Source of the DNA: Blautia_A aquisgranensis
GTDB taxonomy: Bacteria > Bacillota > Clostridia > Lachnospirales > Lachnospiraceae
Direction of reading: 5' to 3'
Assembly (NCBI RefSeq): GCF_040096615.1
Contig: NZ_JBBMEJ010000005.1
Span: forward strand, 1 to 64,000
Length of the DNA: 64,000 nucleotides
Made by a program: the position numbers and the translations under genes. The notes below the pieces were generated by a model that had not been told where the DNA came from, did no database searches, and saw only the letters and a program-made list of their open reading frames with translations. This document shows, piece after piece, positions 8,086-17,029 of this stretch; the stretch's first letter is position 1; every line of letters begins with the position of its first letter.

Positions 8086-8736
8086 ATGGATTATCAGAGT
8101 TTGTTTACATTTATCCTGGAGATGGCAGGGACGATTGCGTTTGCTGCTTCCGGAGCCATGGTAGGAGCGCAGAGAGGAATGGATATTTTTGGCGTCTGTG
8201 TTCTTGGCGTAGTGACAGCCGTGGGAGGAGGAGCGACCAGAGATATTATTCTGGGAATCGTGCCGCCCGGCATGTTTCAGGATCCTTTGTATACACTTGT
8301 GGCAACGATCACAGCCTGTATCGTATTTGGAGTGATGTACTGGAAGCAGGAGCTTCTGGAGGGAGAAAACAGGCTGCTTTATGATAAGGTGATGCTGGTG
8401 ATGGATTCTATAGGTCTTGGAGTGTTTACGGTTATGGGAGTGGATAAGGGAATTCAGCAGGGTTATGCAGGGAAGATGTTTTTTCTCGTCTTTCTGGGAA
8501 CGGTTACCGGTGTTGGCGGCGGATTGATCCGTGATATAATGGCCGGAGTGCCGCCGTATATTTTTGTGCGCCATATTTATGCCTGTGCGTCTATTGTTGG
8601 TGCTGTTGTCTGCGTGTGGGTGTACCGCCTGTTCGGAGGGGTACCTGCCATGGTGACAGGAACTGTTGTGGTGATCCTGATCCGGTATCTGGCTGCACAT
8701 TACCGGTGGAACCTGCCGAGACTGAGGAGAGAGTAG
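8086..8736 (+). CDS. TRIC-family (UPF0126) membrane channel protein
   Basis: About 216 residues and seven predicted membrane segments, arranged as two homologous halves. Each half carries the family glycine/arginine motif: GGGATRDIILG in the first and GGGLIRDIMAG in the second. Bacterial members (YadS/YvgT type) are relatives of the trimeric intracellular cation channels; most are thought to pass monovalent cations, but the substrate here is unknown. The start at 8086 (MDYQSLF) is preferred because GGAGGGG lies just upstream and it gives the family length; in-frame ATGs at 8029 and 8071 would add a charged, non-conserved tail. It stands alone, convergent with amt. Confidence 0.85.
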   Translation: MDYQSLFTFILEMAGTIAFAASGAMVGAQRGMDIFGVCVLGVVTAVGGGATRDIILGIVPPGMFQDPLYTLVATITACIVFGVMYWKQELLEGENRLLYDKVMLVMDSIGLGVFTVMGVDKGIQQGYAGKMFFLVFLGTVTGVGGGLIRDIMAGVPPYIFVRHIYACASIVGAVVCVWVYRLFGGVPAMVTGTVVVILIRYLAAHYRWNLPRLRRE

Positions 8737-8782
8737 AATCGAAAATGTAATGCAGATCAATGACGGAAACGAAACAGGATAT

Positions 8783-8825
8783 AAAAAGAACCGGAACGTG
8801 TTACCATACGTCCCGGTTCTTTTTG
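8783..8825. terminator. Bidirectional terminator between the TRIC gene and amt
   Basis: AAAAAGAACCGG-AACGT pairs with ACGT-CCCGGTTCTTTTT, with an A-run on one side and a T-run on the other. It can end both converging transcripts. Confidence 0.88.
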
Positions 8826-8864
8826 GCTTTTCTGGTTTTGCTGTTGTCTGTTAAGAATCTGCGA

Positions 8865-10589
8865 TCAGGCATCTGTATCCTGAAGAGCTAGGAAGCCTTC
8901 CTCACCTGTACGGATCTTGACAACGTTTTCGATATCGTAAACAAATACTTTTCCGTCACCGATCTGACCGGTGTGGAGAACTGCTTTGGCAGTATCAATA
9001 ACTTTCTGAACAGGTACCAGACTGACAACGATCTCAATCTTAACCTTCGGACGGAGATTCATATCAACCTCAACACCACGATAGTAGGTTGGAGCACCTT
9101 TCTGGACTCCGCAGCCCATAACGTTGGTGATGGTGATTCCGGTTACGCCGATCTCGTTCATGGCCTGCATGAAGTCGTCCAGCTTGTTCGGACGGGTGAT
9201 GATAACAACCTTTGTAAGCTTGTGTACGCCATCTGCCGGAATTTCCGGAACAGATTCAGCAGGAGCAGAAGGAGCATGTTTTACAACAGGATCTTTTACG
9301 GAAGTGCCCATAGGAGCAGGAGCTTTTGTCATGGTATCCTGTACAAAGAATCCGTCGTATGCACTTGCAAGACCGTGCTCTTTTACATCAAGACCTGCGA
9401 TCTCTTCCTCAGCGGAAACACGAAGACCAATGGTGTGTTTGATCACCTGGAAGATAATTGTCATGGTAACGGCTACCCATGCGATGGTAATAGCCATACC
9501 TGCGAACTGAACTGCAAAACCATGGAAACCGCCGCCTGTGAAAAGACCTTTCCACTCAGTTCCGGCACCGTCAGAGAAAAGTCCGACAGCAAGAGTTCCG
9601 AATGCACCATTGAGACCGTGGACACCAACAGCACCAACAGGGTCATCGATTTTCAGAACCTTGTCGATAAACTCAATACCAAATACTACGATAAATCCGG
9701 AAATGATTCCGATGATAGCTGCGGATGTAGGAGAAACGGTATCGCAGCCGGCTGTGATCGCTACAAGTCCTGCGAGAGAACCGTTAAGGGACATGGAAAC
9801 ATCCGGTTTTTTGTAGCGGATCCATGTGATCAGCATAACAGTGCAGGTTGCAACTGCAGCAGAAAGGTTTGTAGTTACGAAGATTTTTCCGGCACTTACG
9901 ATGGCATCGCCTTCCATGCTTACAGTGGAAGCACCGTTGAAGCCGAACCAGCAGAACCAGAGAATAAATACACCAAGTGCGCCGACGGTAAGGTTATGTC
10001 CCGGAATCGCTCTGGATTTGCCGGATTTGGAATATTTTCCGATACGAGGTCCAAGAATGATGGCACCGATAAAAGCAGCTACACCACCGACCATATGAAC
10101 GGCGCAGGAGCCTGCAAAATCATGAAATCCCATCTGGCTGATGAAGCCGCCGCCCCAGATCCAGTGACCGGATACCGGATATACGACGAGACTGATCAGG
10201 AAACTGTAAATACAGTAGGAGATAAATTTGGTACGTTCTGCCATGGCACCGGATACGATGGTGGCAGCTGTTGCACAGAATACAGTCTGGAAGATGAGAA
10301 AAGCCCAGAATGGAACACCGTCCGGAAGCATTGCGTTTCCGTAGTTGGCTTCTGTGGCGATTCCGCCGATCTTACCGATGAAACCATTTCCAGCACCGAA
10401 CATGAGACCAAATCCAACCAGCCAGAAGACCGGCGTACCGATACAGAAGTCCATCAGGTTTTTCATAATAATATTACCTGCGTTTTTTGCTCTTGTGAAT
10501 CCTGTTTCGACCATTGCAAAACCAGCCTGCATAAAGAAGACAAGTGCTGCGCCGAAGAGAACCCAGATTGTGTTTACTGAAGAATACAT
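8865..10589 (-). CDS. amt: Ammonium transporter fused to a PII signalling domain
   Basis: A 574-residue fusion. Residues 1-about 410 form the eleven-helix Amt/Mep/Rh channel (opening NTIWVLFGAALVFFMQAGFA; GHWIWGGG; DFAGSCAVHMVGG; IGAIILGPRIGKY). A Pro/Ala-rich linker (about 420-453) follows, then a full PII domain (455-574: TKVVIITRPNKLDDF, T-loop GVQKGAPTYYRG, C-terminal KIRTGEEGFLAL). Ammonium enters through the channel; PII normally binds ATP/ADP and 2-oxoglutarate and plugs Amt. In the T-loop, Tyr51, the usual uridylylation site, is replaced by Val, so control should be by ligand rather than modification. GGGAG precedes the start. A leader terminator with a hexaloop hairpin lies upstream, next to glnN. 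Confidence 0.95.
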   Translation of the reverse strand: MYSSVNTIWVLFGAALVFFMQAGFAMVETGFTRAKNAGNIIMKNLMDFCIGTPVFWLVGFGLMFGAGNGFIGKIGGIATEANYGNAMLPDGVPFWAFLIFQTVFCATAATIVSGAMAERTKFISYCIYSFLISLVVYPVSGHWIWGGGFISQMGFHDFAGSCAVHMVGGVAAFIGAIILGPRIGKYSKSGKSRAIPGHNLTVGALGVFILWFCWFGFNGASTVSMEGDAIVSAGKIFVTTNLSAAVATCTVMLITWIRYKKPDVSMSLNGSLAGLVAITAGCDTVSPTSAAIIGIISGFIVVFGIEFIDKVLKIDDPVGAVGVHGLNGAFGTLAVGLFSDGAGTEWKGLFTGGGFHGFAVQFAGMAITIAWVAVTMTIIFQVIKHTIGLRVSAEEEIAGLDVKEHGLASAYDGFFVQDTMTKAPAPMGTSVKDPVVKHAPSAPAESVPEIPADGVHKLTKVVIITRPNKLDDFMQAMNEIGVTGITITNVMGCGVQKGAPTYYRGVEVDMNLRPKVKIEIVVSLVPVQKVIDTAKAVLHTGQIGDGKVFVYDIENVVKIRTGEEGFLALQDTDA

Positions 10590-10691
10590 AGTAACACTCC
10601 CTTTCCCAATTTTTTATTTCCTATATTAATAGGAATATTTTATACGAACATCAGATATAAAAACTGACAGATTTAATCTGATATTCGTGTG

Positions 10692-10740
10692 CGAAAAAGC
10701 GCGGAAGAGAAGCAATTCCCTTCCGCGCCTTTGCGAAACA
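10692..10740 (-). promoter_or_regulatory. Leader terminator with A1/G4 hexaloop hairpin before amt
   Basis: On the minus strand GCGCGGAAG and CTTCCGCGC form a strong stem followed by T5, about 100 bases before the amt start. Overlapping its 5' arm is a second possible hairpin, TTCGC-AAAGGC-GCGGA (10737-10722), with a six-base loop whose first base is A and fourth is G. The two structures cannot form together. The loop is identical to those before glnN and pyrG, though the stem differs. I see no good promoter between here and glnN, so the transcript may start within the preceding 120 bases or come from glnN. The hairpin could also act as the glnN terminator. Confidence 0.6.
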
Positions 10741-10757
10741 AAATTAAAATATTGTAA

Positions 10758-10843
10758 AACAGGGAATATCCGTATCGTGTGATTAATGGATGAGGAAATC
10801 GATAATGAATTATGAAGTAGAGTTCATAAGGGATATCCCCTGT
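10758..10843 (-). repeat. Long-range inverted repeat between glnN and amt
   Basis: ACAGGG-A-ATATCC (10758-10770) is matched by GGATAT-C-CCCTGT (10831-10843), 12 of 13 positions complementary, with about 60 bases between. It could be a regulator site pair around the amt promoter or a long stem in the glnN 3' region. A second palindrome, ATCTGATA/TATCAGAT, overlaps the glnN stop codon. Confidence 0.45.
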
Positions 10844-10878
10844 GTTTACCGTGTTAAATTTTATCTGATATATATTTA

Positions 10879-12981
10879 TCAGATGGAAAATAACAGCTCA
10901 TCATAAGTCGGATATGGAAGTAACTCATCCGGAATGAGAGCTTCTGCCTCATCAGCAGATTTTCTTAAGGTTTCCATGTCTGTAAGAACGGCTCCCTGAT
11001 AAGCCTTTGCACATGCAAGTACATCGTCTGTAAGTGTGAAAGCTTTTGCTGTATCGGCTTCCAGTGTCTCCAGATCTTTTGTCATGGTGTCTGCAAGTGC
11101 GCTGAGTCTGGAAATAAGAGCAGCTTCACTTGCTACGGAAACATCAGCGACTACAGATTTTTTTGCAGCGGCTGTATCAGCAAGCTTTTCTACGTATGTA
11201 AATACAGAAGGAATTACCTGCTTCTGGATCATCTCAGCTAAAGTGTTAGACTCGATGTTGATTGTCTTATAATAATTCTCAAGCCAGATCTCGTAACGGG
11301 AGTTAAGCTCTTCTTTGGTGAAGATACCATGTTTGGTAAAGAGTGCTACGTTTTTCTCGGCGATAAAATGCGGAAGAGCATCTGGTGTTGATTTCAGATT
11401 GTAAAGACCGCGTTTTTCAGCTTCCTCGACCCACTCGTCTGTGTAACCGTTGCCATTGAAGATGATACGTTTGTGTTCTTCAAGAGTTTTCTTGAGAAGT
11501 GCATGTACAGCAGATTCCATCTCTGTTTCCGGAACATCTTTGAGTGTTTCGCTGAATTCGGAAAGAGCTTCAGCAACAGCAGTGTTCAGTACGATATTCG
11601 GGTTTGCGACAGATGCTGCAGAACCAAGCATACGGAATTCGAATTTGTTTCCGGTGAATGCGAATGGTGAAGTACGGTTTCTGTCTGTGGTATCTTTTGT
11701 AAAGTGCGGAAGTACTTTTGCACCGATATCCATCTGTACAGTATGTTTATTATTGAAGAAAGTATCGTTTTCGATGGATTTGAGAATATCTGTAAGTTCA
11801 TCACCAAGGAAGATGGATACGATAGCTGGCGGTGCTTCGTTTGCACCGAGACGGTGATCATTTCCTGCGCTTGCAACGGAGATACGAAGAAGATCGGCAT
11901 ACTCGTCAACAGCTTTGATGACAGCTACCAGAAATACCAGGAACTGTGTATTCTCGGCAGGAGTTTTTCCGGGATCAAGAAGGTTGACACCGGTATCTGT
12001 GCTCATGGACCAGTTGTTATGTTTACCGCTTCCGTTGATTCCTTCGAATGGCTTTTCATGAAGAAGGCATACCATGTTGTGCTTGTCAGCAACCTTTTTC
12101 ATGATCTCCATTGTCAGCTGGTTATGGTCGACAGCAACGTTTGTGGTATCGAATACTGGAGCCAGCTCATGCTGTGCAGGAGCAACTTCGTTATGTTTGG
12201 TTTTAGCCGGGATACCAAGCTTCCAGAGCTCTTCGTCAAGATCGTGCATGTAAGCTGCAACACGAGGTTTCAGTGCTCCGAAATAATGATCCTCCATTTC
12301 CTGTCCTTTTGGAGCAGAGGCACCGAGAAGTGTACGTCCGCAGAAGATCAGGTCTTTTCTTTTTTTATAGAGATCTTTGTCTACCAGGAAGTATTCCTGC
12401 TCAGGTCCTACGGTTGTGTTGATATGACGTACTTCTTTGTTTCCGAGTATGTGAAGAATACGAACTGCTTCTTTATTAAGTACATCCATGGAACGGAGAA
12501 GAGGAGTTTTCTTATCCAGTGCCTCTCCACTGTAGGAGCAGAATGCAGTTGGGATGTAAAGTGTTCTATCTTTAATGAATGCTGGTGAAGTAGGATCCCA
12601 TGCGGTATATCCTCTTGCCTCGAAAGTAGCACGAAGTCCGCCGGACGGGAAGCTTGATGCATCAGGCTCACCTTTTACGAGCTCTTTGCCGGAGAAATCC
12701 ATGATCACCTGTCCGTCACCTGTCGGTGAAATGAAGCTGTCATGTTTCTCGGCTGTTACGTTTGTCATTGGCTGGAACCAATGTGTGTAATGTGTTGCAC
12801 CGTTCTCAGTAGCCCATTCTTTCATTGCAACAGCTACGGAGTTGGCTACATCCAGTTCCAGATGTGTTCCGTTTTCGATTGTTTTCTTTAATGCTTTGTA
12901 CATGTCCTTTGGCAGTTTGCTGCGCATCACTTTGTCGTTGAATACAAGGCTGCCGTACATTTCTGGGATACTCTGTGCCAT
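10879..12981 (-). CDS. glnN: Glutamine synthetase type III
   Basis: A 700-residue GSIII that joins ammonia to glutamate with ATP in the cytoplasm. Signs are the N-terminal block IPEMYGSLVFNDKVM, the ThyHWFQPMT stretch (YTHWFQPMTNVTAEKHDSF), FDGKE-type FSGKELVKGEPDASSF, TVGPEQEYFLVDK, the ATP-binding NEVAPAQHELAP, GSGKHNNWSMSTD and DRNRTSPFAFTGNKFE. Length fits the family (about 700), unlike the 440-residue GSI also in this window. The start at 12981 is set by AAAGGAGTG upstream; a longer open frame to 13272 is upstream leader. Expression likely passes through the leader terminator at 13038-13121. Confidence 0.95.
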   Translation of the reverse strand: MAQSIPEMYGSLVFNDKVMRSKLPKDMYKALKKTIENGTHLELDVANSVAVAMKEWATENGATHYTHWFQPMTNVTAEKHDSFISPTGDGQVIMDFSGKELVKGEPDASSFPSGGLRATFEARGYTAWDPTSPAFIKDRTLYIPTAFCSYSGEALDKKTPLLRSMDVLNKEAVRILHILGNKEVRHINTTVGPEQEYFLVDKDLYKKRKDLIFCGRTLLGASAPKGQEMEDHYFGALKPRVAAYMHDLDEELWKLGIPAKTKHNEVAPAQHELAPVFDTTNVAVDHNQLTMEIMKKVADKHNMVCLLHEKPFEGINGSGKHNNWSMSTDTGVNLLDPGKTPAENTQFLVFLVAVIKAVDEYADLLRISVASAGNDHRLGANEAPPAIVSIFLGDELTDILKSIENDTFFNNKHTVQMDIGAKVLPHFTKDTTDRNRTSPFAFTGNKFEFRMLGSAASVANPNIVLNTAVAEALSEFSETLKDVPETEMESAVHALLKKTLEEHKRIIFNGNGYTDEWVEEAEKRGLYNLKSTPDALPHFIAEKNVALFTKHGIFTKEELNSRYEIWLENYYKTINIESNTLAEMIQKQVIPSVFTYVEKLADTAAAKKSVVADVSVASEAALISRLSALADTMTKDLETLEADTAKAFTLTDDVLACAKAYQGAVLTDMETLRKSADEAEALIPDELLPYPTYDELLFSI

Positions 12982-13037
12982 ATAGGTACACTCCTTTCGA
13001 TTTCGCTCATTCATTATATTTTTTATTAGAGAAAAAC

Positions 13038-13121
13038 AAAAAAAGCGCTTCAGATACCTGTCGTATCCAAAGCGCCTTTGCTTTATGTGTTGCAGTATAC
13101 ACCAAAAAAAAATAATGTCAA
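13038..13121 (-). promoter_or_regulatory. glnN promoter, hexaloop hairpin and leader terminator
   Basis: On the minus strand TTGACA (13121-13116), 16 bases, and TATACT (13099-13094) form a near-consensus promoter. Within about 15 bases of the expected start, GCGCTT and AAGCGC (13045-13075) close a terminator stem followed by T7. Its 5' arm can instead pair as AAAGC-AAAGGC-GCTTT (13084-13069), a hexaloop with A1 and G4. glnN lies about 60 bases beyond, so transcription must read through. The block is about 80% identical to 21861-21942 upstream of purF, which lacks the hexaloop hairpin. Confidence 0.7.
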
Positions 13122-13275
13122 GAGTTTTTTTTTGGATAATTATGGTAAAACTAACAGAAAAAATGTGAAAATTGTAAAAGATTGTAAAGAATAAATAAAA
13201 TTCAGCTTTTCTTTTGCCAAAAAAGATGTTATCATAAAAATGAGTATTAGCGGAAAATACAAAGGAGGGCAATTT

Positions 13276-14304
13276 ATGCGAAAAAAAGTAATGGCCACAG
13301 TATTAACAGCTGCTATGGTAGCATCTATCAGTGTTGTACCACAGAGTGTTGCAGCTGCAACAGATCCATCCGATCTTAAGATCGGTCTGATCACAGATGT
13401 AGGTGGAGTTAACGATGGTTCCTTTAACCAGTCTTCATGGGAAGGTCTTGAGAAAGCCGGTGAAGATCTTGGCGTGACTGTGAACTATCTGGAGTCAGCT
13501 ACAGATGCAGATTACCAGCCTAATATGGAAACTTTTGTAGATGAGGACTATGATCTGATCATCAGCGTCGGCTATATGCTTGCAGATGCTACAAAAGAAG
13601 CAGCAGAAGCGAATCCGGATACCAAGTTCGCTATCATCGATGATTCCAGCATCGATCTTCCGAACGTTACCAGCCTGATGTTCAAGGCTGAGCAGGCTTC
13701 TTATTTAGTTGGTTATGTTGCAGGTCTTACTACCAAGACGAATAATATCGGATTTGTTGTTGGTATGACAAATGAGACCATGAACCAGTTTGGATATGGT
13801 TACTGTGCAGGTGCTATTGATGCGAACCCGGATATTACTGTTCAGCAGTTTAATGCCAACTCTTTCGCAGATTCTGCAACAGGTAAATCCATGGCTAACA
13901 CAGCGATCACCAATGGCGCTGATATCGTATTCCAGGCAGCAGGTGCTACAGGACTTGGCGTTATCGAGGCATGCCAGGAGGCTGGTGTATATGCGATCGG
14001 TGTTGACTCTGACCAGTCCAGCATTGCTCCGAAGACCGTTCTTACTTCAGCAATGAAGAGAGTTGATACTGCAGTATATGATGCAGTACAGGAGCTGATC
14101 GACGGAAAACTTGAAGGCGGCGTTGAGACTTTTGACCTTGCAGCAGGCGGTGTTGATATCGCTCCATCTCAGGATCTGATCTCTGACGATGTGATCAAGG
14201 CAGTTGATGATGTAAAAGAGAAGATCATCAGCGGTGATGTCGTTGTTCCGGATAATAAGGATGATTTCGAGAAGAAATACGGCGACGTATACGTTCTTGA
14301 CTAA
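13276..14304 (+). CDS. BMP-family nucleoside-binding protein of an ABC importer
   Basis: A 342-residue secreted binding protein of the BmpA/PnrA/Med family (periplasmic-binding fold), which presents nucleosides to the NupABC importer encoded next. Family motifs include LITDVGGVNDGSFNQSSWEG (about residues 39-58), ATKEAAEANPDTKFAIID, the VGYVAGL stretch and KRVDTAVYDAVQELIDG. A signal peptide (MRKKVMATVLTAAMVASIS) ends near VAAAT. Unlike most Gram-positive members there is no cysteine in it, so no lipobox; how the protein stays near the membrane is unclear. The start at 13276 follows AAAGGAGGG; ATG 13240 has none. Spacing of 119 bp to the ATPase gene suggests one operon. Confidence 0.9.
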   Translation: MRKKVMATVLTAAMVASISVVPQSVAAATDPSDLKIGLITDVGGVNDGSFNQSSWEGLEKAGEDLGVTVNYLESATDADYQPNMETFVDEDYDLIISVGYMLADATKEAAEANPDTKFAIIDDSSIDLPNVTSLMFKAEQASYLVGYVAGLTTKTNNIGFVVGMTNETMNQFGYGYCAGAIDANPDITVQQFNANSFADSATGKSMANTAITNGADIVFQAAGATGLGVIEACQEAGVYAIGVDSDQSSIAPKTVLTSAMKRVDTAVYDAVQELIDGKLEGGVETFDLAAGGVDIAPSQDLISDDVIKAVDDVKEKIISGDVVVPDNKDDFEKKYGDVYVLD

Positions 14305-14423
14305 AAGGGCGAATATCCGTTTTACCCAGTAATCGAATATTTGTGTCTGGCACGGGGCGCTGCGTATGCAGAGCCCCGTCAGTGACTGTATAAAACAAGA
14401 AACGAACAGAGGAGGCGATATAG

Positions 14424-15968
14424 GTGGGAAGAACAAGCCATATGGACGAAAGTAAAGTCGTGATCCAGATGAAGGATATCGTAAAAAAATTCGGCGACTT
14501 TACAGCCAATGACCATATCAATCTGACCGTACATAAAGGAGAAGTTCATGCGATCCTAGGTGAAAACGGAGCCGGAAAGAGTACGATGATGAATGTGCTC
14601 TGCGGTCTGTACAAGCCAACCAGCGGACAGATATTTATTAATGAAAAGGAAGTTCATTTTAACAGCCCGAAAGATGCCATTGATATCGGAATTGGTATGG
14701 TACATCAGCATTTCATGCTGATCCAGCCATTTACGGTAACGGAGAATATCATTCTCGGCATGGAACCAACCAAAGGTCTGAGCATTGATAAGGAGACAGC
14801 CAGAAAAAAGGTCGTAGAGCTGTCTGAACGTTACGGTATGAAGGTAGATCCGGATGCGAAGATTGAGGATATTTCCGTAGGTATGCAGCAGCGTGTAGAG
14901 ATCCTGAAGGTTCTGTACCGCGGTGCGGAGACACTGATCCTGGATGAGCCAACGGCTTCCCTGACACCGCAGGAGATCGATGGCCTTATGGAAATCATCG
15001 AGAACCTGACTGCAGATGGAAAGAGTGTCATTCTGATCACACATAAATTAAAAGAGATCACAGCTTCTTCTGATAACTGTACGATCATCCGCCAGGGTAA
15101 ATATATCCAGACCGTGAAAGTGGCGGATGTGAATGAGAATGAGCTGGCTGCCATGATGGTAGGACGTGATGTTAACTTCAAGGTAGACAAGAAAGATATG
15201 GAGCCGGGAGAAGTAGTTCTTGAGGTCGATGACCTGCATGCAAGGGATTATCGTGGAGTAGAGATCCTTAAGGGCTTTCATCTGAATGTGCGGAAAGGCG
15301 AGATCGTGGGTCTTGCAGGTGTAGATGGAAACGGACAGACAGAGCTTGTAGAAGTTCTGACAGGTCTTCGCAAGGCAGACTCCGGAAAGATTACAGTACT
15401 TGGAAAAGATGTATTCAACAAATCACCGAAGGAAACCTTCGAAAGTGGTATCTCCAGTATTCCGGCTGACCGCCAGAAGCATGGACTGATCCTTGAGTTT
15501 TCCAATGAGGATAACTTGATCCTGCAGCATTTTGAGGAAGAACCTTACTCCAAACATGGTATCCTGAACCGGAAAAATATCCGCAAGCATGCAGATGAAC
15601 TGATCGAGAAGTTTGATGTCCGTCCGAAAGGCTGTGCAGAAGCACCGGCAGGAACTCTCTCAGGTGGTAACCAGCAGAAGGTGATCATTGCCCGTGAGGT
15701 GACGAACGACAAGGAACTTCTGATCGCAGTAAATCCAACCCGTGGTCTTGATGTAGGAGCCATAGAGTTTGTACATAAATATCTGGTGGATCAGAGAAAT
15801 AAGAACCGTGCCGTTCTGCTGGTATCCTTTGAACTGGATGAGATCATGAGCCTTTCTGACAGGATCGAGGTTATTTTTGATGGCCGGATCACCGGAAGCG
15901 TTCCGGGCAAGGATGCAGATGAGAAGGAACTCGGATTTATGATGGCAGGAGGAAAAACAAATGAATAA
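14424..15968 (+). CDS. nupA: Nucleoside ABC importer ATP-binding protein (two ATPase domains)
   Basis: A 514-residue ATPase with two ABC cassettes, as in sugar/nucleoside importers of the RbsA/NupA type. Domain 1: Walker A GENGAGKSTM, signature SVGMQQRVEI, Walker B LILDEPTASL. Domain 2: Walker A is altered (GVDGNGQTEL), the signature is LSGGNQQKVI, and Walker B reads LLIAVNPTRGLD, as usual for the second site of this family, so one site probably dominates hydrolysis. It powers uptake through the two permeases that follow. The GTG at 14424 is the likely start because AGGAGG sits eight bases upstream; ATG 14442 is too far from it. It overlaps the next gene by 8 bp. Confidence 0.93.
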   Translation: MGRTSHMDESKVVIQMKDIVKKFGDFTANDHINLTVHKGEVHAILGENGAGKSTMMNVLCGLYKPTSGQIFINEKEVHFNSPKDAIDIGIGMVHQHFMLIQPFTVTENIILGMEPTKGLSIDKETARKKVVELSERYGMKVDPDAKIEDISVGMQQRVEILKVLYRGAETLILDEPTASLTPQEIDGLMEIIENLTADGKSVILITHKLKEITASSDNCTIIRQGKYIQTVKVADVNENELAAMMVGRDVNFKVDKKDMEPGEVVLEVDDLHARDYRGVEILKGFHLNVRKGEIVGLAGVDGNGQTELVEVLTGLRKADSGKITVLGKDVFNKSPKETFESGISSIPADRQKHGLILEFSNEDNLILQHFEEEPYSKHGILNRKNIRKHADELIEKFDVRPKGCAEAPAGTLSGGNQQKVIIAREVTNDKELLIAVNPTRGLDVGAIEFVHKYLVDQRNKNRAVLLVSFELDEIMSLSDRIEVIFDGRITGSVPGKDADEKELGFMMAGGKTNE

Positions 15969-17028
15969 GAAAAAAAGTATTCTTGAGAGCAATGTACTCT
16001 ACACCATCATTGCGATCATTGTAGGATTCCTGGTCGGTGCAATATTCCTGATGATCGCCGGTATCAGCCCGGCGGTAGCCTATGGAAAGCTGTTTGACAG
16101 TGTTTTCAGTAAACCGAAATATCTGGTGTGGACTCTGGTTTATGCAAGCCCTCTGATCTTTACCGGACTGAGTGTGGCTTTCTCATTCCGTACCGGTGTA
16201 TTTAATATCGGAGCGGAGGGACAGTTCGTAATCGGCGGTCTGGTAGCCTGTGTGCTCGGTGTTGTCCTGAAACTCCCACCGTTCCTTCATGCGGTCGTAT
16301 GTCTGGTGGCAGCTGCAGCTGCAGGCTGTGTATGGTCCCTGATCGTAGGTGTGCTTAAGGTAAAAAGAGGCATTCATGAAGTATTGTCGTTTATCATGTT
16401 TAACTGGATCGCGTTCTATCTGTCTAACTATGTGGTAAACCTTCCGGGAATCCACAGAGAGAGCAGTGAGGCAACAAAGGATATCCTGGAAACTGCAAGA
16501 ATCCTTATGCCGGAAGGAATTCGAAAGAGTCTGAACTGTAATGCAGCACACTGGGGAATCCTGCTGGCAGTGATCGCAGCGATCGTCATCTGGGTTATCA
16601 TCGAAAAGACAACACTTGGTTACAAATTAAAAGCCGTAGGCTTTAACGGAAACTGTGCACAGTACGGCGGAATCAATGCGGACCGTTCTATTCTGACAGC
16701 ACTTGGAATCTCCGGCCTTCTTTCCGGACTTGGCGGAGCTGTTCAGGTACTTGGTATGGCAGGACGTCTGAGCCAGTTTGCAGGCCAGGAGGGCTTTGGA
16801 TTCGAGGGTATCACTGTTGCCCTGATCGGCGGATCAAATCCGATCGGTTGTATTTTCTCCGGACTGTTCTATGGTGCGATGAAATACGGTGGTTCCAAGC
16901 TCAGTATCGTAAAAGCTCCGTCAGAGGTTGTTGATATCATCATGGGCTGTGTGGTTCTTCTGATCGCGATCGCTCATGTATTTAAGGTATTCGTACTGAA
17001 CGCAGCAAAGAAGAAGGAGGCTAAATAA
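15961..17028 (+). CDS. nupB: Nucleoside ABC importer permease 1
   Basis: A 355-residue BPD_transp_2 family permease (YufP/NupB type) with about nine to ten hydrophobic segments. The family signature is visible in FNIGAEGQFVIGGL (about residues 81-94) and GFGFEGITVALIGGSNPIGC (about 278-297). It forms the membrane channel with NupC and is driven by NupA. It starts inside the end of nupA with GGAGG upstream, indicating translational coupling, and ends one base before the nupC start. Confidence 0.93.
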   Translation: MNKKKSILESNVLYTIIAIIVGFLVGAIFLMIAGISPAVAYGKLFDSVFSKPKYLVWTLVYASPLIFTGLSVAFSFRTGVFNIGAEGQFVIGGLVACVLGVVLKLPPFLHAVVCLVAAAAAGCVWSLIVGVLKVKRGIHEVLSFIMFNWIAFYLSNYVVNLPGIHRESSEATKDILETARILMPEGIRKSLNCNAAHWGILLAVIAAIVIWVIIEKTTLGYKLKAVGFNGNCAQYGGINADRSILTALGISGLLSGLGGAVQVLGMAGRLSQFAGQEGFGFEGITVALIGGSNPIGCIFSGLFYGAMKYGGSKLSIVKAPSEVVDIIMGCVVLLIAIAHVFKVFVLNAAKKKEAK

Positions 17029-17029
17029 G

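Noticed and set aside
8973..10580. A 535-codon open frame on the plus strand opposite amt
   Set aside because: It is an antisense shadow of the amt-PII gene: no ribosome site, no family motifs, and odd composition (many Cys, Asn and Ser).
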